Origin: Phellopilus nigrolimitatus
Taxonomy: Eukaryota > Basidiomycota > Agaricomycetes > Hymenochaetales > Hymenochaetaceae
Assembly (NCBI GenBank): GCA_021029095.1
Contig: JAJOHG010000004.1
Location: 744,001-808,000 of the forward strand
DNA: 64,000 bases
Reading direction: 5' to 3'
The position numbers were made by a program, and so were the translations under genes. The notes beneath the pieces were generated by a model, which saw nothing but the letters and a program-made list of their open reading frames with translations, searched no databases and was not told the DNA's origin. Shown here one piece after another: positions 9,901 to 22,844 of the stretch; the first letter of the stretch is position 1; each line of letters starts with the position of its first letter.

Positions 9901-12900
9901 CTGAGCGCACCTCCTCCCATACCGGAATTACCGTGCCATCATTCGTCTCCGTGTGCAGTAGGAGTCTTCCTCCGAAATTGTCGAGTTCAGTAACGACGTC
10001 ATCACGTAGGCGCTCCTCGAGGACTTCCAGACGCGACGCCGATATACCTCCATAATCTGAAAAATTATGCGGGTTGAGTTCTTTTCGTTTCAAGACGAAA
10101 GGAAAAAAAAAGATATACCTTTCATGTTCCTCAGAGAGAATCCCTCCCTTCTCAAGCAGTATGGTGCGCCATTGATGTACACGACTGGCTCCTCGCGCAG
10201 CGTAATCCAGGCGATATGTTCGGCACTCGGATGCTTGTCTTTTACGCGGCGTACAACCTCATCGATCGCGCCGATGCTCGGTTGACCGAGTGCATAGATT
10301 GACGTGCCCGGGATGTTGCGGAAGTAATTTGCACCGCGTACGCCCTGCGCGACTTCGTATGACTCACTCAGCCATTGATCAGACTTTAAAAGCGTGCTGT
10401 GGGGGGTCAGCTCAATTAAGTATCGACATATTTAGAGTCATTTGTGACAAACCTTTCGCGCAAAATAACACCACTACGGGTCTGCAAAGTTCTTTGTGTT
10501 AAACTGAAGGGTGAGAAGGAGCAAAAAAAAAGTAACATGCCTTTACGACATGATCTGAGTATTCATCCCCAAGTACCTGTCCTCCCGCTACCGTCACGTC
10601 ATTTTTGACGCCAGCAGTTGCTGGCAATCCCTCTGATCCCCTCTTCGAGATAGCGGAAAGGTCATGCACAGGTGCGAAGACGTTCAAGCGTGAACCATAG
10701 GATTTCCGGAGATACGTTACTTGGCTGTATGGCTAAGTCGGAAAATCTCGTACAAAAAAAAGTAGTAAAAAAACTGACTTCCATATTTCTGTCCGAGTCT
10801 AAAAACGACTTGAATATCAACGTTGCCGTGATCTAGACAGACTCAAATTGAGCTAACCTTCATCCATTGCGAGAATGACTCCTCGAAGTTTGTGTCTCCC
10901 CTTTCTTCCACGTAGCTAGCGAAAGCAATCATGAAGAAGCTGAGGAAGGTCGAAAACGGTGTATTTCATATCTATGTATCGTTATCAAAGTAAGATCGAT
11001 AGAATGTAGGGCTTACTATTTTTCAATGGCCTTAACAGCCTTGTCGAGGTGTTCCTCGCGCTGCTGGTCGTCTAGGCTCGTTAATGAATAGCGCACGCGG
11101 TGGGTAAGGATCTCCTCTCGCAGATTTACGACATGGTCACCTTTTCAATTAGTATATCAAGGTTAAAAAGTGGGTTACTTATACGAAAGGTAGGCATTGC
11201 GTCTCTGCGTACACCGGAAGTTACTTACAATTATCGATTATACGGTCCACGAGGCGTTTCGCGGTAGCGCCATTGTCAAGACATCCGAGAAGACTGAGGA
11301 TAACACTGTAATTCCCTTTGTGCGCCTTGCGGAGGCTTTCCATGAGCGCTGGTTGAGCGAGAAGTAGCTCAACGGCGGACGGCGTATTCTGGTCCTGTAA
11401 ACCTAAACTTGGGAATGTCTCATTCAGCTATATTCATAGCAATACATAAAATTCGGCCAGTGAAGGGCCGAAGGAATTAAAACTATGAAAAGGCGACGGA
11501 ACGCACTTTGCTGGAGGACGTATGTGAGGCGCAGGAGCGACTTGTTAAGTTCTTGCTGTGCGTTAGCTTGCTCAAGTGAGAGAACTGCCTGAGAGTTTGT
11601 TGGCTGATGGTTTAATTTGCTTTTAGCATTTCAGTTGAGCGAGCATATGCGGGTTCCAACATACTGTGCTGAGTCCAGAAGGTGAGTTTGAGTTCGGGCT
11701 CCTTGCAAGTAGCGGATCTCCAAGTTCGCGCACGACTAGCTGTTTCCGTCGTACGAGGAGCGCGGCCACCTAAAATGGATCAATTGATTTCTGGTAAACA
11801 TACCTATCGGGAGTAAAGCCCACCATCGCAAATGTCGTGCGCACGGCCCCCATGCCACACGAAAATACAAGCGAAGTCTTGGTTGGGTCTGTCTCCTTGA
11901 TAGCGCGCACGTACGCGTCCAAATAGTTATCCTGAAGGGGAAAATTGACGTTGAGCTTTGCTTTTCTAGTACTACTTGCGTTGCAAACTCGCCTCGATGG
12001 GGCGTTCCGGAGAAATGGGTATACTTTTTCGGGTCATTAGTATCAAAACGAGTAAGGATAGCAAAAACCCCACAGGGTACTCCTACCGGTAGTACTGTCA
12101 GCGATGGGTTAGTATATTAATTCCAACTATATATGCAATTTAAAAAAGACAAACATCAGTTCGCCATCCGGCCTTTTTCAATGAATCCCAAAGTTCTCTT
12201 GAAGTCTTTACGTTGTTGCCATCCACTGCAGTCCAAGTGGGAAGAATGGCGCCGTCCGCTGATATCAAATCAAAAAGAGTTCTTCGAGAGTACAAGTTAT
12301 CCACATACTCGCAACTTCGTTATGTGTCAGAATAAGGCCGCCAAACCTAAAGAAGCGGCATTAGAGGGAAACAAGATAAAATGCACATGATGGATACTAC
12401 TTCATGGACTCCTGGAGAATATCATTCTTTAGACGTTGTTCGATGTCCTCGAGGTTCTCAGATCTGTCAGACATGGGCAAGTTTTTGCGTGGTTCTGAGG
12501 CGTCACGAAGAATGAAAGAACGTCCAGAAATATACACTTTATGATCGTTTAGACGTGTGTACATTTGATTTAGACCGATATGACTGTACCTATCGGCTCC
12601 TCCCGCGTCGAGAACCATACACAGTTGTAAGGATCTGGCATCCCCGGACGACACCTTAAGATCGAAAGAATAGCACGAAGACCTTGCGAACGAGGTTGGG
12701 CAGCGCCGAAGACATTAAGATTGCCATGCCTCGGCGCTCGGAAGTTTGGGGCGCCGTGGACATTAAGATCAAGGTCAAGGGCACGACCTGTACATGGACG
12801 ATTAGCAGATATACTTTCGTGCATATTGCGCCACGCAAATAGAGCTCGCACCAGACGGATAATGGTCTGTCTTCAATATGAATCCTCGAGAGAGGACACT

Positions 12901-13122
12901 GCCCGTCCTACTTTTGACTACAGATAGCACCGAGCGCTGGAGCTGCGGTGTTAAATCCAGTGGCGAAATAGTAGGTTGGGCGACTTGTTCTGTTCTTTCT
13001 ATCGAAGGAAATCGCGATCTGGATGTCGGACTGGAGGACAATATCGGAGAAGGTGAAAGCGGGCTTGAGGGGCGCCTGTCTTTTAGGCTGCTGGCGAGCT
13101 TCGCTTGCAAGGGGGAGCTCAT
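6989..13122 (-). CDS. Paladin-like protein with three cysteine-phosphatase (PTP-like phytase) domains
   Basis: This is the largest gene in the window, with well over 20 short introns. The start at 13122 gives MSSPLQAKLASSLKDRRPSS and a Ser/Pro-rich leader, then SVLSRGFILKTDHYPSG and ALDLDLNVHGAPNFRAP. Three tandem phosphatase-like modules follow, each with a CX5R loop: CGMGAVR near 11850, CQLGRGR near 9715 and CQMGRGR near 7785. Each module is preceded by an EDIEQRLKNDI-like helix and a PxWxxV strand, as in vertebrate paladin (PALD1) and PTP-like inositol phosphatases. The C-terminus reads NYL/YGTLIIFANYLIE and ends LGRRTLA at 6989. All three Cys and Arg residues are present, so catalysis cannot be excluded, although vertebrate paladin is usually treated as a pseudophosphatase. 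Substrate unknown; inositol phosphates or lipids are plausible from the family. Confidence 0.85.
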
Positions 13123-13493
13123 AACACGATACGACCCTTTTATTCTGGCTATTTTCTAGTTCGCAGGGAAGATGAGACGAAGGTGGTAGTGTTTGAAGAG
13201 GCAGGCAACCGCTGTGCTCAACGTGCAACCCTGCCAGCAGCGACGCACGTCGGGCAAGGCGCCACAAATAGTCACTCCGGAACGTAGTGCCGAACAAGTG
13301 ATAAGATAACTCGACTTACGTACATAGCGTACTTATGTAACTTGCAGCCAAATCGACAACTGCATTCAAAGGCTATTATAACAACGTTGGGCTCCTACAA
13401 TGGCGCTCTGTTTCTGGGGAAACAGGCTTCTCGAACTTATTACAGTGTATATCTGTGACGTCCGAAAGTTAGGAAGACCGTTGTGTAGAATGC
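13123..13493. other. Intergenic, no gene seen
   Basis: This gap separates the MFS stop codon from the paladin-like start codon on the same strand. It must hold the promoter of the large gene. No motif was recognised. Confidence 0.5.
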
Positions 13494-15992
13494 TTATTTT
13501 ACTCGCCTGAAGAGAGGACTGTCGTCTCCGAGGTCAGCGAACTCGGCTCGCCTGCTCTCGGTGATATTTTCTCTTTTACACTTTTCATCCCTTGCCTTGT
13601 TCAGGCGATTATACGAAAACATCATGAAGACGGTAATTGCAAAGCTGCAATACAACGGGCGATCAGTATTTTGGTACAAGTCGAAAAGCGCGGAAGACTC
13701 ACGACAGAGCCATGAAGCCCATAACAACTATTTTCCAAGAGGTTGTAAAAAAAAAAAAACACTGAACAAGCATGACTGCGTAATGTGGATGACTTACTTG
13801 CATGACCAGTACGATATCTCGGCGCTTCCGACATCCTGCGATACAATTAGAGCATTAAATACCAGTATATTGAGGTCAATAAGACGAGTCGTTTTACCTA
13901 TATGTGAACGATGCGATGATTCTTTAAACTGGTCAGCTCTTTGTTTTTGCCAAATGGGATTGCAACTCACCCAAAAACATTCGCACCCCCAAGAACAATG
14001 GCCAATCCAACAGCTAAATTGTCGAAACAGTCTGCCACTATCGACAGGCTAATGTGATTCCTTCGACGCACCTCGTTTCATATCGCCTGCACAATTATTC
14101 CCAGCCCACGCCAGACTGGCTGGGACGGGGCTCACCGCACCGATTGCGCCAATCACCGAGCCCACGTAGCCGACCCAAGGCGCACTCGTTGAAAAGAGAA
14201 TAGCAAAGCCCGCGATACCAACAGCTGTCCAAAACAGAAGAAACGGCCCGCGCAAGCTGCGCCGATCCGAAATGATGGATGTGTACATGGTAAGGGGCAT
14301 AGCAATTACGTATGGTGGGACAGTGAGAAGTTGCGCTTGTCCAGCAGTAAAGCCGAGCTCAGTAATAATGGTCGGAAGGAAGAGCGCCAGTGCGTAGACA
14401 GGAATAAGAAAGCTAGGGGAAGTTCAAGTCACTTGAAGACAAGCGAACGGTGGAAATACATACCCTATGTATACGCCAATTTGTGCATAGATTTTCCAAT
14501 CCTTAAATGCTTGCCAGACGAATCGCATATCAAATCGGGTAGATAAATGCGTCCTGTCATTTTGGAGACGTTCTATGAGATATTGTCTCTCGTCTTCTTC
14601 GAGAAAGGTAGCGTTCTCAGGATACTAATGTGCGGTTAAACCCTGCGACATAGGATAGTTTTCTGCAATGCTTACGTCGTGAATCGTTAAGAAAGCGACA
14701 ATGGAGAATAGCACAGTCGCTACTATTTGTAAGTAGTTTTTCCAGTACCTTTAGAAAACGGATTGCTTACCCATCCCCTCCAGTCCGAACTGTCGCATTT
14801 GAATAAGGTACTTACTCTTCGCATAGAGGAGTGTACTCACAATCCACGCCCAACCATGCAGACCACCAACGCTAAGGAGCACTCCAAGTCAGTTGTGTGT
14901 GCGCTAATGAGCTCAGCGTCTCTGCATACCCTTCCATGTGCGATATGCCGAAGGCAAGTATTCCTAAAAGACCAAGTGACGAAATGATGAAGACACGAAA
15001 TATCTCACTTTTAATGATTAGCTCACCTCCGAAGGCGACTAAAATTGCAAGCTCAGTCAGCAGTAGCACTCTCCTGCGCAAAAGAAGTATCACGCACCTC
15101 CTGTAACAGCAATGGAGAAGAAGATCGCCACCCGGTACGCCTGCTCGTTGCGAGGGTACCACAGGGATATGTAGTATAAGGCACCTATGATAATCCCGTT
15201 TCTTGTGGAATCCAATGTTCAGAAGGGAAAAAAATTACCTGGAAAGATCCCAGTCTCTGCAATACCGAGAAACAAACGTGCCCTAAATAACATGAGTTCC
15301 ATATCGATAGGGAAATGAACTTCATTATTACACGATCAGACCGTGATAGTCCTTCACGACAATAAACAGTGTCAAGACCTAATTAACGCATGTTAGCCAG
15401 CAATTTTACGACTGCGTCTTAACTTCAAACCTACTGACAATCCCCCAAGCGAGCATCGTAGATGGTACTGCAAGGTGAGTTGAGTCATTGAATATACTTG
15501 AACGCAATGAAAGCCGAGCATACTCCAGAAGCGAGGGCGAATCAGCTTCATTAGCATATTCGCTGGGACTTCGAAGGTGCTGTACGTCAGATAAAACACC
15601 ATAGACGCTATGTTCGACTCCAGTCCAACCAGATTCAGGTCTTTAATCAAACCAGCGGCAAATGCGTTGCCTGAAAGTCGAACAAGGAAAGTAGTGAGTC
15701 TAGTAATCGAAGGAGACACCAAGAAGAAATTCACCGATGTTGGCTCGGTCCCTGGAGAGGAAAAGCATGATTGAGTGATTTGATAGTACTATAGGACAAA
15801 AGGCCAACCGTACAGGAAAGAAAGCAGGAAAAGGACAGATAAAACCGGCATGAGGTTTCGGTCCAGTTTTCTCCATAATTTTTTCTCCCTTGCAGGATCA
15901 AGGACGAAGGTAGAGCCATCGTTACTCCATGACTCTTTCCCTGAGGAGGCTTTCTCTATCGATTCGCTTTCGACAATTTCGTGAATCGACAT
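13494..15992 (-). CDS. MFS transporter, anion:cation symporter family (Dal5/allantoate permease-like)
   Basis: Members of this family carry organic anions such as allantoate, nicotinate, pantothenate or tartrate across the plasma membrane with protons. The start at 15992 gives MSIHEIVESESIEKASSGKE. The first span carries the family signature RNLMPVLSVLFLLSFL/DRANIGNA across two introns, followed by GLESNIASMVFYLTYSTFEV, PANMLMKLIRPRFW, GIFPGLIYYISLWY and PRNEQAYRVA. Downstream blocks include SMVFY-type helices, SLAWAGNNCAGDMKRA and YRMSEAPRYRTGHA, typical of spans 9-12. The hydrophilic tail ends GDDSPLFRRVK at 13494. About ten introns interrupt it. The substrate cannot be read from sequence. 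It stands head-to-head with TAN1 over 430 bp. Confidence 0.85.
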
Positions 15993-16421
15993 AGTGAGAG
16001 GGTGACAAGACAAGCAGTCCCTCCGTAGCTAAACTTGCCAGGGTACATTTAACGCATCTCACAGATAGCCACGGACCTGATGCGGGCAGAATGTGCTCCC
16101 GCTCATTTCCCATAGAGTCTATGTTGAATTGAAGAAGACAGTGTAGTAGATGCGAATAGAAGGCCCTTGAGAGGATACGAAGTTTGGTGCCTGGCAGCCT
16201 GTGAGGCCGAAGCGTTCATTTTCGTTCTAGTTAGACTTATAGGTTACGATGGAGCAATCAAAGTCGTCACAAGCTATGCCGACAAAGTCCTGCAGGATCC
16301 GGTACAAAGATATTTTTAAGGCAGACGTGGCTAGTCACGGTAGGAGAACTCGAGCGATGAAAATCCTTCCTTTTCTGACGATGTCGATCATTCCGAAGTC
16401 AAATCTTCACCTCGAACCACG

Positions 16422-17710
16422 ATGTCCGATAGGCGTTCAAGCAAAAAGCGTTTTCGTTCTGTAAGTGCTATAAACTATAGCGAGAATTGACAGCTCATTT
16501 CACGCTTAGTAGGATGGGACCTCGATCTGGACAAGACGCAGCCTAGATGGTCCTGGCGTCTGGGTGACATGTGTCAAAGGCAGAGAAAAACAGACCGTCG
16601 GAGAAATATACGATCTTTTCGAGTCTGTAGGTCATACATCTATCCTTTGATAATTTTATTAAAATCTGACAATGAATATCAAATAGCTTGCAGAGGAGAT
16701 CTGGCCTACTGAAGCGAAACGCTCCTCAGAAGACCTCAATGGCGATAGTGATGCAGAGGAGGTTGAAGATCTGGAAAAGGCAGTCGCCAAGGAGGTAGAA
16801 AAGATGAGGAGACCGAGAAAAGAGCAGAGATTCGGTACGCAATCCGTACAAAGTAGTGACGCAGCGGAATTTTATGATCAAAATATTCAGCAAGCTGTCA
16901 AACCGATACGCCGTGCTGTAAGTAGACATTTTCATTGATGTTGAAACCACATCTTGTTGATAGGACAATCTCTCTTTCAGTGGTATTCATATCTTGCAAG
17001 CCTCCGACAGACCCAGTAGCCTTGGTGGGACTGCATATGGAAAAAGTTGAGAAGACAGGAATCACACATACTCGGTAAGTATATGCGCTCAAAACTTGCC
17101 CTAAAATGTACGACATATTCAGCTGTTTTTTTTTTTTTTTTTTTGTTTCAGGAGCACGCAGCGTCTCATTCCCGTTTCCGGGTCTTGCGACGCCAACCTC
17201 GCTGAAATCACAGCTCTGTGCAAGCGTCTCGTAACACCAGCCTTTGAGAGCGAGGACGCGAGAGTACATCGCGTAAGTACAACCGATTTGAGATTACATC
17301 GTTTCTCAAAACGAACTCAAATATTTTCATCGATGACTCGACCGTTTTACGTTCCACAGTACAAGATTGAGTTGCGAATTCGCAACCACAACACCGTCTC
17401 GCGTGAGGAAGTCATCAAGACGATTGCCCAATGCGTTCCAGCAGAACATAAGGTTGATCTCGCAGCTCCCGAGCTATTTGTTCTCGTCGAGATTTTCAAG
17501 GTATGCTCAACTGTTCATCCCCTTTCATGATGTTATTATACCTATGGGTGTATTTTACATTGTTATAGATAACTGACTCACGTTATTTTTATCTCATTAT
17601 AGAGCACATGCGGTATAAGTGTAGTGAGAGATTACTACCGCTACAAAAAGTTCAATGTGGTCGAAGTGTCTCATGCGAAACTCGCAGAAGAAATTGGCGC
17701 CCAGTTATAA
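16422..17710 (+). CDS. TAN1: THUMP-domain tRNA acetyltransferase adaptor (Tan1/THUMPD1)
   Basis: Tan1 binds tRNA through its THUMP domain and presents Leu and Ser tRNAs to the Kre33/NAT10 acetyltransferase, which makes N4-acetylcytidine at position 12. The start at 16422 gives MSDRRSSKKRFRS, then DGTSIWTRRSLDGPGVWVTC and KGREKQTVGEIYDLFES, followed by MRRPRKEQRF/ASCQTDTPC/LVFISCK across two introns. The THUMP part follows: RLIPVSGSCDANLAEITALC, YKIELRIRNHNTVSREEVIK, STCGISVVRDYYRYKKFNV and a final EEIGAQL. Using a cryptic-looking 66 bp intron (GTACGC...ATTCAG, near 16835-16900) restores the frame exactly, so the gene is intact. It is tail-to-tail with the glycosyltransferase-like gene. Confidence 0.93.
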
Positions 17711-17876
17711 TAGAATCAAGGCAGATAACGATTATAAGATAGATCTGTTTGTGTATTGGATAGTGGATGATGCAAATTGCAGTGCGTGTATACTAGCTAG
17801 TGGTGTATAATGCGTATGAAAGAATGTTCGGTAGTAAAGTATCTAATATGTGGTACGGTGTGTGTCCGTGCATGTG

Positions 17877-20159
17877 CTAGTGAAATCCAAGAATGTCTCT
17901 GCGGAATGTGTCCAGATCGATTGCAAGAAAAGGCGATGTTGTCCAAGAATAAGCTGAGCGGTGTAGCCGTTGAACAGATACGCCTACATCTCTCATCACT
18001 TCGAGTCCGTCATCGTTCTCAAACAGTCCGAGTAAAAGGCCCATGGCTGTCGCCCTTGAGTTCCCCGCGGATGTCATCTTCTCCCTCTTTCTCCCTCTTT
18101 CCGCCCAGTTTGCTCCAAGTTCGTAGCATCTGCACGTTGCCATTCCCTCAACCACTCCACCAGATCCATGCGCCATCTTCTTCCCGTCTTTCCTCCTTTC
18201 CTCGTCTTCTTCTGCCCCCCTTGCTCTTCTCCGATTTTTCTTCTCTCGACCAGTCTCCCACGCGTGTCGAACATAGTCAGCCCAATCGCCAGACTCGTAA
18301 CGCATCTGCTCAAGCTCGATACCGGTGCCCTCCTCATGCAAGAGGCGTCGCAACCCATGTTCCTCAACAAATAGTGGACGCGGAACGAACACGAGCGGCG
18401 TGCTCGCGGAAACGCATTCCGCAACTGTGCCATAGCCAAGTTTCCCAAGTAGCACATCACCGAGCGCGGTGAGGATCTGGCATATATACATCAGCGCGGT
18501 GCGAGGAAGAAGTTTATGGGTAGCTCGTCCTCGCGATCCGCACTCCCGTTGACGTCCTTTGAGACTGGTGTTGCACCGCATACGATCGCTATCCAGGATG
18601 AGTCTGGGAGGAACTGTGCTTCGGGCTCGGATACAGTCAGATTCAAGAGACTCCGACTCAGAGTCAACTTCGGAGGCAGGGGCGTCCATCGCAGATCTGT
18701 TATGCTGGTATGTTCAAGATCAACGCGTGGCGTTTGTAACGCATCCGGTGGATGTGGTATGTGTTTAGAAGAAGCCAGAGTAGGCAGAGCTTGCGTTTTG
18801 TTAGCTGGCGGCGCGCCAGGAGCCCATAAGTGGGAATGTGTTGCCACAGGCGGTGCAACATATACGAAGCCCTCTTCGTGTAATTCACGACTATTATGGT
18901 CGTGGTGAGATTGGCGAACACACAAGTGGTTTCGGTCGAGCTCGCTGACTCAGCTGAAGATGTGCGTGGTACGCTCGCGCTCCCTGCATATGAGCTTATA
19001 GGACTGTGGCTTCTCGACGGTGTTCGACTACTTGGTTTACGGAATACTTGCCCACCAAAGCTTACGATGAGGACTTTTGTCTCCTGCACTTCTGTAGGGA
19101 CGCAGGTACACCGACGGCATCAAGAAGGCGCTTGCGGCCAGCTGATGTGTATGCGTCTGCGGAGGGATGGCGTACAATGAGTGGGCTCTGCACCACTTTA
19201 CGAGGGAGGGGCTTTGACCTATGTGAAGTAATTGGAAACGAGATCGAGGGGTGAAGGAGTTCCGACGACAAGCTGCGAAGAGAGGACTGAATCTCTGGAT
19301 GAAAAGAGTTGCGTTGTGGATCTGTCCAAAGGTGGGAAGGGAGAGTTGGCTGGATACTGAAAGAAGGGATGGGGATGTTCCCGGGAAGGCGGACGAGAAG
19401 TTCAGCGCAACGATATCCATCGACTAGCTGATTAACTAAGGGTTCGAGTTCTTCTGGGGAGATGGGCTCGTCGACCAATGGGACGGGTTCGTTGTCTTGA
19501 CTAGCGTTAGGAGAAAGGAGTGAAACTGGAGATGAGCTCTCAGAAAACTTGATGGAGAGGTAACTATAGACAGAGTCAAATGTGAAGTTGGTTATGAGGG
19601 CGGATGGTATGTGTGCTGCATTGGCGGCCTTGCTGTTTAAAATAAATAAACGTTTAGACGAGAGTGACGAGTGGGACGTATACGTACCAAGCAAGAAATG
19701 CTGCATCGCTCAGCACACAATCTACCTCATTCTCCTCAAGCCATGCCAGCTCCTCGTCTATTTTCCGTTCCTCTTGATACAGGAACTTCTTGAGGACATC
19801 GACGCTTTTCCTTCTGTCTACATGGTAGCTGTGTATAGACTGAGAATTAGACGAACGAGCAACATGAGGCGCAAAAGACGCACGCCAGTGGTTGTACTAT
19901 CACTGGGTCAATTTCGGCGTAGCGATAAAGAGCACCATAAGAGACGGCCTGTGCGAATACGTGTTTGGGAGCTGAGGAGACAATAAAGACGGTTGGAGAG
20001 CAATCCATCTGACATAAATATGTGGTGACCGCAGACACGCGGGTCGCATGCCCGTAACCTAAATTCCATGCCCCCAGAAGTCAGCAGAATATTATGGCAA
20101 TCAATTGGAAGTATAATACCATGTCCGGAGCAATAGTAAGCGAATGTGAGCGAGACCAT
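17877..20159 (-). CDS. GT-B glycosyltransferase-like protein (L-arabinokinase N-terminal-like); frame disturbed
   Basis: The start at 20159 gives MVSLTFAYYCSGHG/YGHATR, the nucleotide-sugar/glycan binding signature shared with MurG-like GT-B proteins and the N-terminal half of plant L-arabinokinase. Next come TVFIVSSAPKHVF, KKFLYQEERKIDEELAWLEE, DCVLSDAAFLA and SALITNFTFDSVYSYLS; the C-terminal Rossmann half has VLIVSFGGQVF, SWIAIVCGATPVSK and GDVLLGKLGYGTVAECVSAS plus VFVPRPLFVEEHGLRRLL. It ends TFRRDILGFH. No GHMP kinase half is present. Around 18470-18500 the family block INFFLAPR, DVYMPD, LTALGDVLL is spread over all three frames; one extra base near 18494 and another near 18475 would explain it. 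Either the locus is mutated or the consensus is wrong there. Substrate unknown. It stands head-to-head with MYND gene A. Confidence 0.75.
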
Positions 20160-20573
20160 TGCGGTCGTCGGAAAGAACTGGGACTGAAGGCTGACCGGCT
20201 AAGGCTCTATCGAGTGACGTAATGTATGCATCACGTGGATTCCGCGTGATCTTGCCTCGCGTCGGGCGTACTCTCGCGCCCAACCACTGCATGAATAAAC
20301 AAACTTTTTTTCTAGACAATTATCATCTCAGCGATAAGTTTGAGCCTCATTACACAAAAATTTATCTGCAATGTCAATCCGTAATATCTCTGAGTCGACT
20401 TTGTCGCGTTTCCCTTTTTGCTTCCGCCCCACCGTGCGAAAACTACGCTACGCTGACGTGTTTAGGAGTAAACAAATGCCAATAGCGCGTTCCGCGTCGG
20501 TTTTTTCAGTCTGACTTCAACTATCACACATACCCACCTACTCTCGTCACTCTTAACTCGTAAAGCTCAAAGT

Positions 20574-22844
20574 ATGGATGAGTCAGAAATGTCTCGAGAG
20601 CAGGTGGTGAAGGCCTTTGATGAAATGTTGTCGATGGATCCTCCTGCAGTGAGTGACGTCATTTGTGGTCCTTAGGGATGAAAACGAGCAGATTCAACAT
20701 AATCGCGTATCTCTTATCCTAGGCGATTGAAGCAGCAAGGAACGGTTCATTTACAAAAACGCAAGCTCTCGCGAATGCCATCGCTACAGATCGACTTCCC
20801 TCAAAATATTTATCGGACGTTTTCCAGGTCTTCGCGTCTCGCCTTTCAAAAACCCATCCACACACTCCCAAACCTGCATCGCCTTTCAAATAAAGCTTGC
20901 CGACGTATCAATTTTCGGGATCAGCGTACTCATGCCCCATCTCAATCGTCAGTCTTGCGATTCGTCACTGGCCAGAATATATTTGGAGCATTGGCCAGCG
21001 ATTGTCAGCTGGGCACACGTTTTTATATCGGATCTGGATTTGGTGGAATACTCGCTTGACCTACCCTTGAAAAAAAGGCGCTCAATCGTCGTCATGATAT
21101 TCTTTGCCGCCTACCAAAAACGCCGTGATGAACGCTTTCGTCGTCTTCTGACGGAAGACTCTGCATTTTTTGGATTAGTCACGCAAATCTGGCTCATAGA
21201 GGGGCATGAAGCTGACTACCAGTCGACTATGATCTGCAATTCGATGATTAACGTATACGTTTTGATTAACGGAATTGAGTCGCTCGATGTCTTTTTGAAA
21301 CTGGCGGACGGGAAGGCAGATAGAGTCGCACGTTTGCTACTACACCGTCTCTCGGATGCTGCGCATCGAGGTTTTAATCCACTCGATCTCCAAGCACTTG
21401 CTACATGCTCTCATTTCATGCTCTCATTTGCTGCAGTAGCCGACCATCCCGTCAATTTGGCTATGTGGAAGAAGAAGGGAGTAATTGTTGTATTAGAAGT
21501 GATCGCAATTCTTTCCCGAGGAGTATCAAACCTTACGAATGGAGACAACTTCTTGCGAGCTCTGGAGGATTGCTTCGTGCTTCTCGGGCTTGCCGCTGTA
21601 GCATTAACCAACGCGCCGTGTATACTTCAATCTATCCAAAACGCGATCCTTAAGCATCTCGTTTATTGCAGTCCGGTATTCTCGCGCTTCTCTGAACGCA
21701 CTTCGACTCTTGTCGATGACCTACTGTCAAAATTCTATACGACATGTTTTATCTATCCCAATGTTCTTTCTGCGACAGAAGAAAGCTTCAAAGACATATC
21801 ATCTGACTTACAAAAACGTGTAACAGGCAGCAAATTAAATGATACCTGGAGGTGCTTTAGCCAGTTTTTCTTCGAACGATTCATATTCAAATGCTACTAT
21901 GATCTGTACGAAAGATATGAGACCTGCGACAATGTACGTGGGATACCTTCCAAAGCACTCTTAGACATTGGTTTCTGACCCGACATTATTACAGTGCGGA
22001 ACGCGGGGCTACGGAAGGGAGATCCAAATGACTCTGAAAACAGTGCGGTGGCTGCAAAAGCGCATTCTACTGTTCTCAGAAATGCCAGACAGAAGATTGG
22101 AAGACGCGTCATAAACAGGAGTGTAAGGTCCTGCGCCAAAAGGGTCCGGACGAAGAACACGGTATCTACGTCTCCTTTCGAGTTTGCCTCTGTATGTGCT
22201 GATAATCCATCAAATCATGCACAGTGGGTCGCCATAGCGATTTAGTCTTCAGGCATATGATGGCATCGCACGACGTCCGGAGGCACCTTTCCTCTCTTCG
22301 CGAACTGGCATCCCGCAAATACCCTGGAGTCGAGTTCGAGAGCTTGGCAATAAACCTGGATTACAGCGTCTTCCCACCGACACTCGACGTTGTCCCAATA
22401 GAAATGTTCGCTACACAAACCGAGGCATTTTCGAGCCCTTCTTGCCAACTCCGCAATGAGGAGATCATTAAAGGAGTAAAGGGTAGTAAAGGAAAAGAGA
22501 GCTTCATGAAGGTTTACTCCGTCGAACGCAGTGGGCAAATCATGAGCTATGACGAGGTATCTTGGACGGTACCCTGGTTCTGCTCCGCTTCTGGTTCTCG
22601 GCGAAAACCTTCCGATGGGCGAAGCTGGCATAAAATAAAATTCCAGGATACCGAGGGGAATGTATTGGAAGCTGACTGGGACATTGCAGACGAGCTGATG
22701 CTCAGATGTGGGTTGACGCCAGACTCCTTTCTCGGAGAGGGAAGGACAGAGACCATTCGCAAGCAGGTGGCCGTACTTGAAATCGCCGGAAAACTACGTA
22801 ACAAAGGCATTTTCTCGGAGCCAATCCGTAAAGCGCTTACTTAG
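20574..22844 (+). pseudogene. MYND zinc-finger protein A, frame broken twice
   Basis: This is one of three paralogues in the window (others at 47.7 and 50.5 kb). Order: short N-terminal exon (MDESEMSREQVVKAFDEMLS), a long helical region with no named domain (key block DRVARLLLHRLSDAAH), a MYND finger and a C-terminal domain starting SHDVRRHLSSLRELASRKYP and ending near DWDIADELMLRCGLTPD. The finger reads C-x2-C, FYCSQKCQTEDWKTRHKQEC, with all ligands in place. Two single-base lesions break the frame. Near 20890 (CAAATAAAG) one A seems missing, since KLADVSIFGISV follows in the next frame. Near 22040 (CTGAAAACAG) one A seems extra, since removing it gives TLKQCGGCKSAFYC, which matches ALKQCGYCKQALYC in copy B. 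Both sit in A runs. MYND fingers bind short proline-containing peptides; the role here is unknown. Confidence 0.8.

Noticed and set aside
16835..17000. Apparent frame break in TAN1 between KEQRF and LVFISC
   Set aside because: Resolved by an additional 66 bp intron with a GTACGC donor and ATTCAG acceptor, which restores the conserved block exactly.
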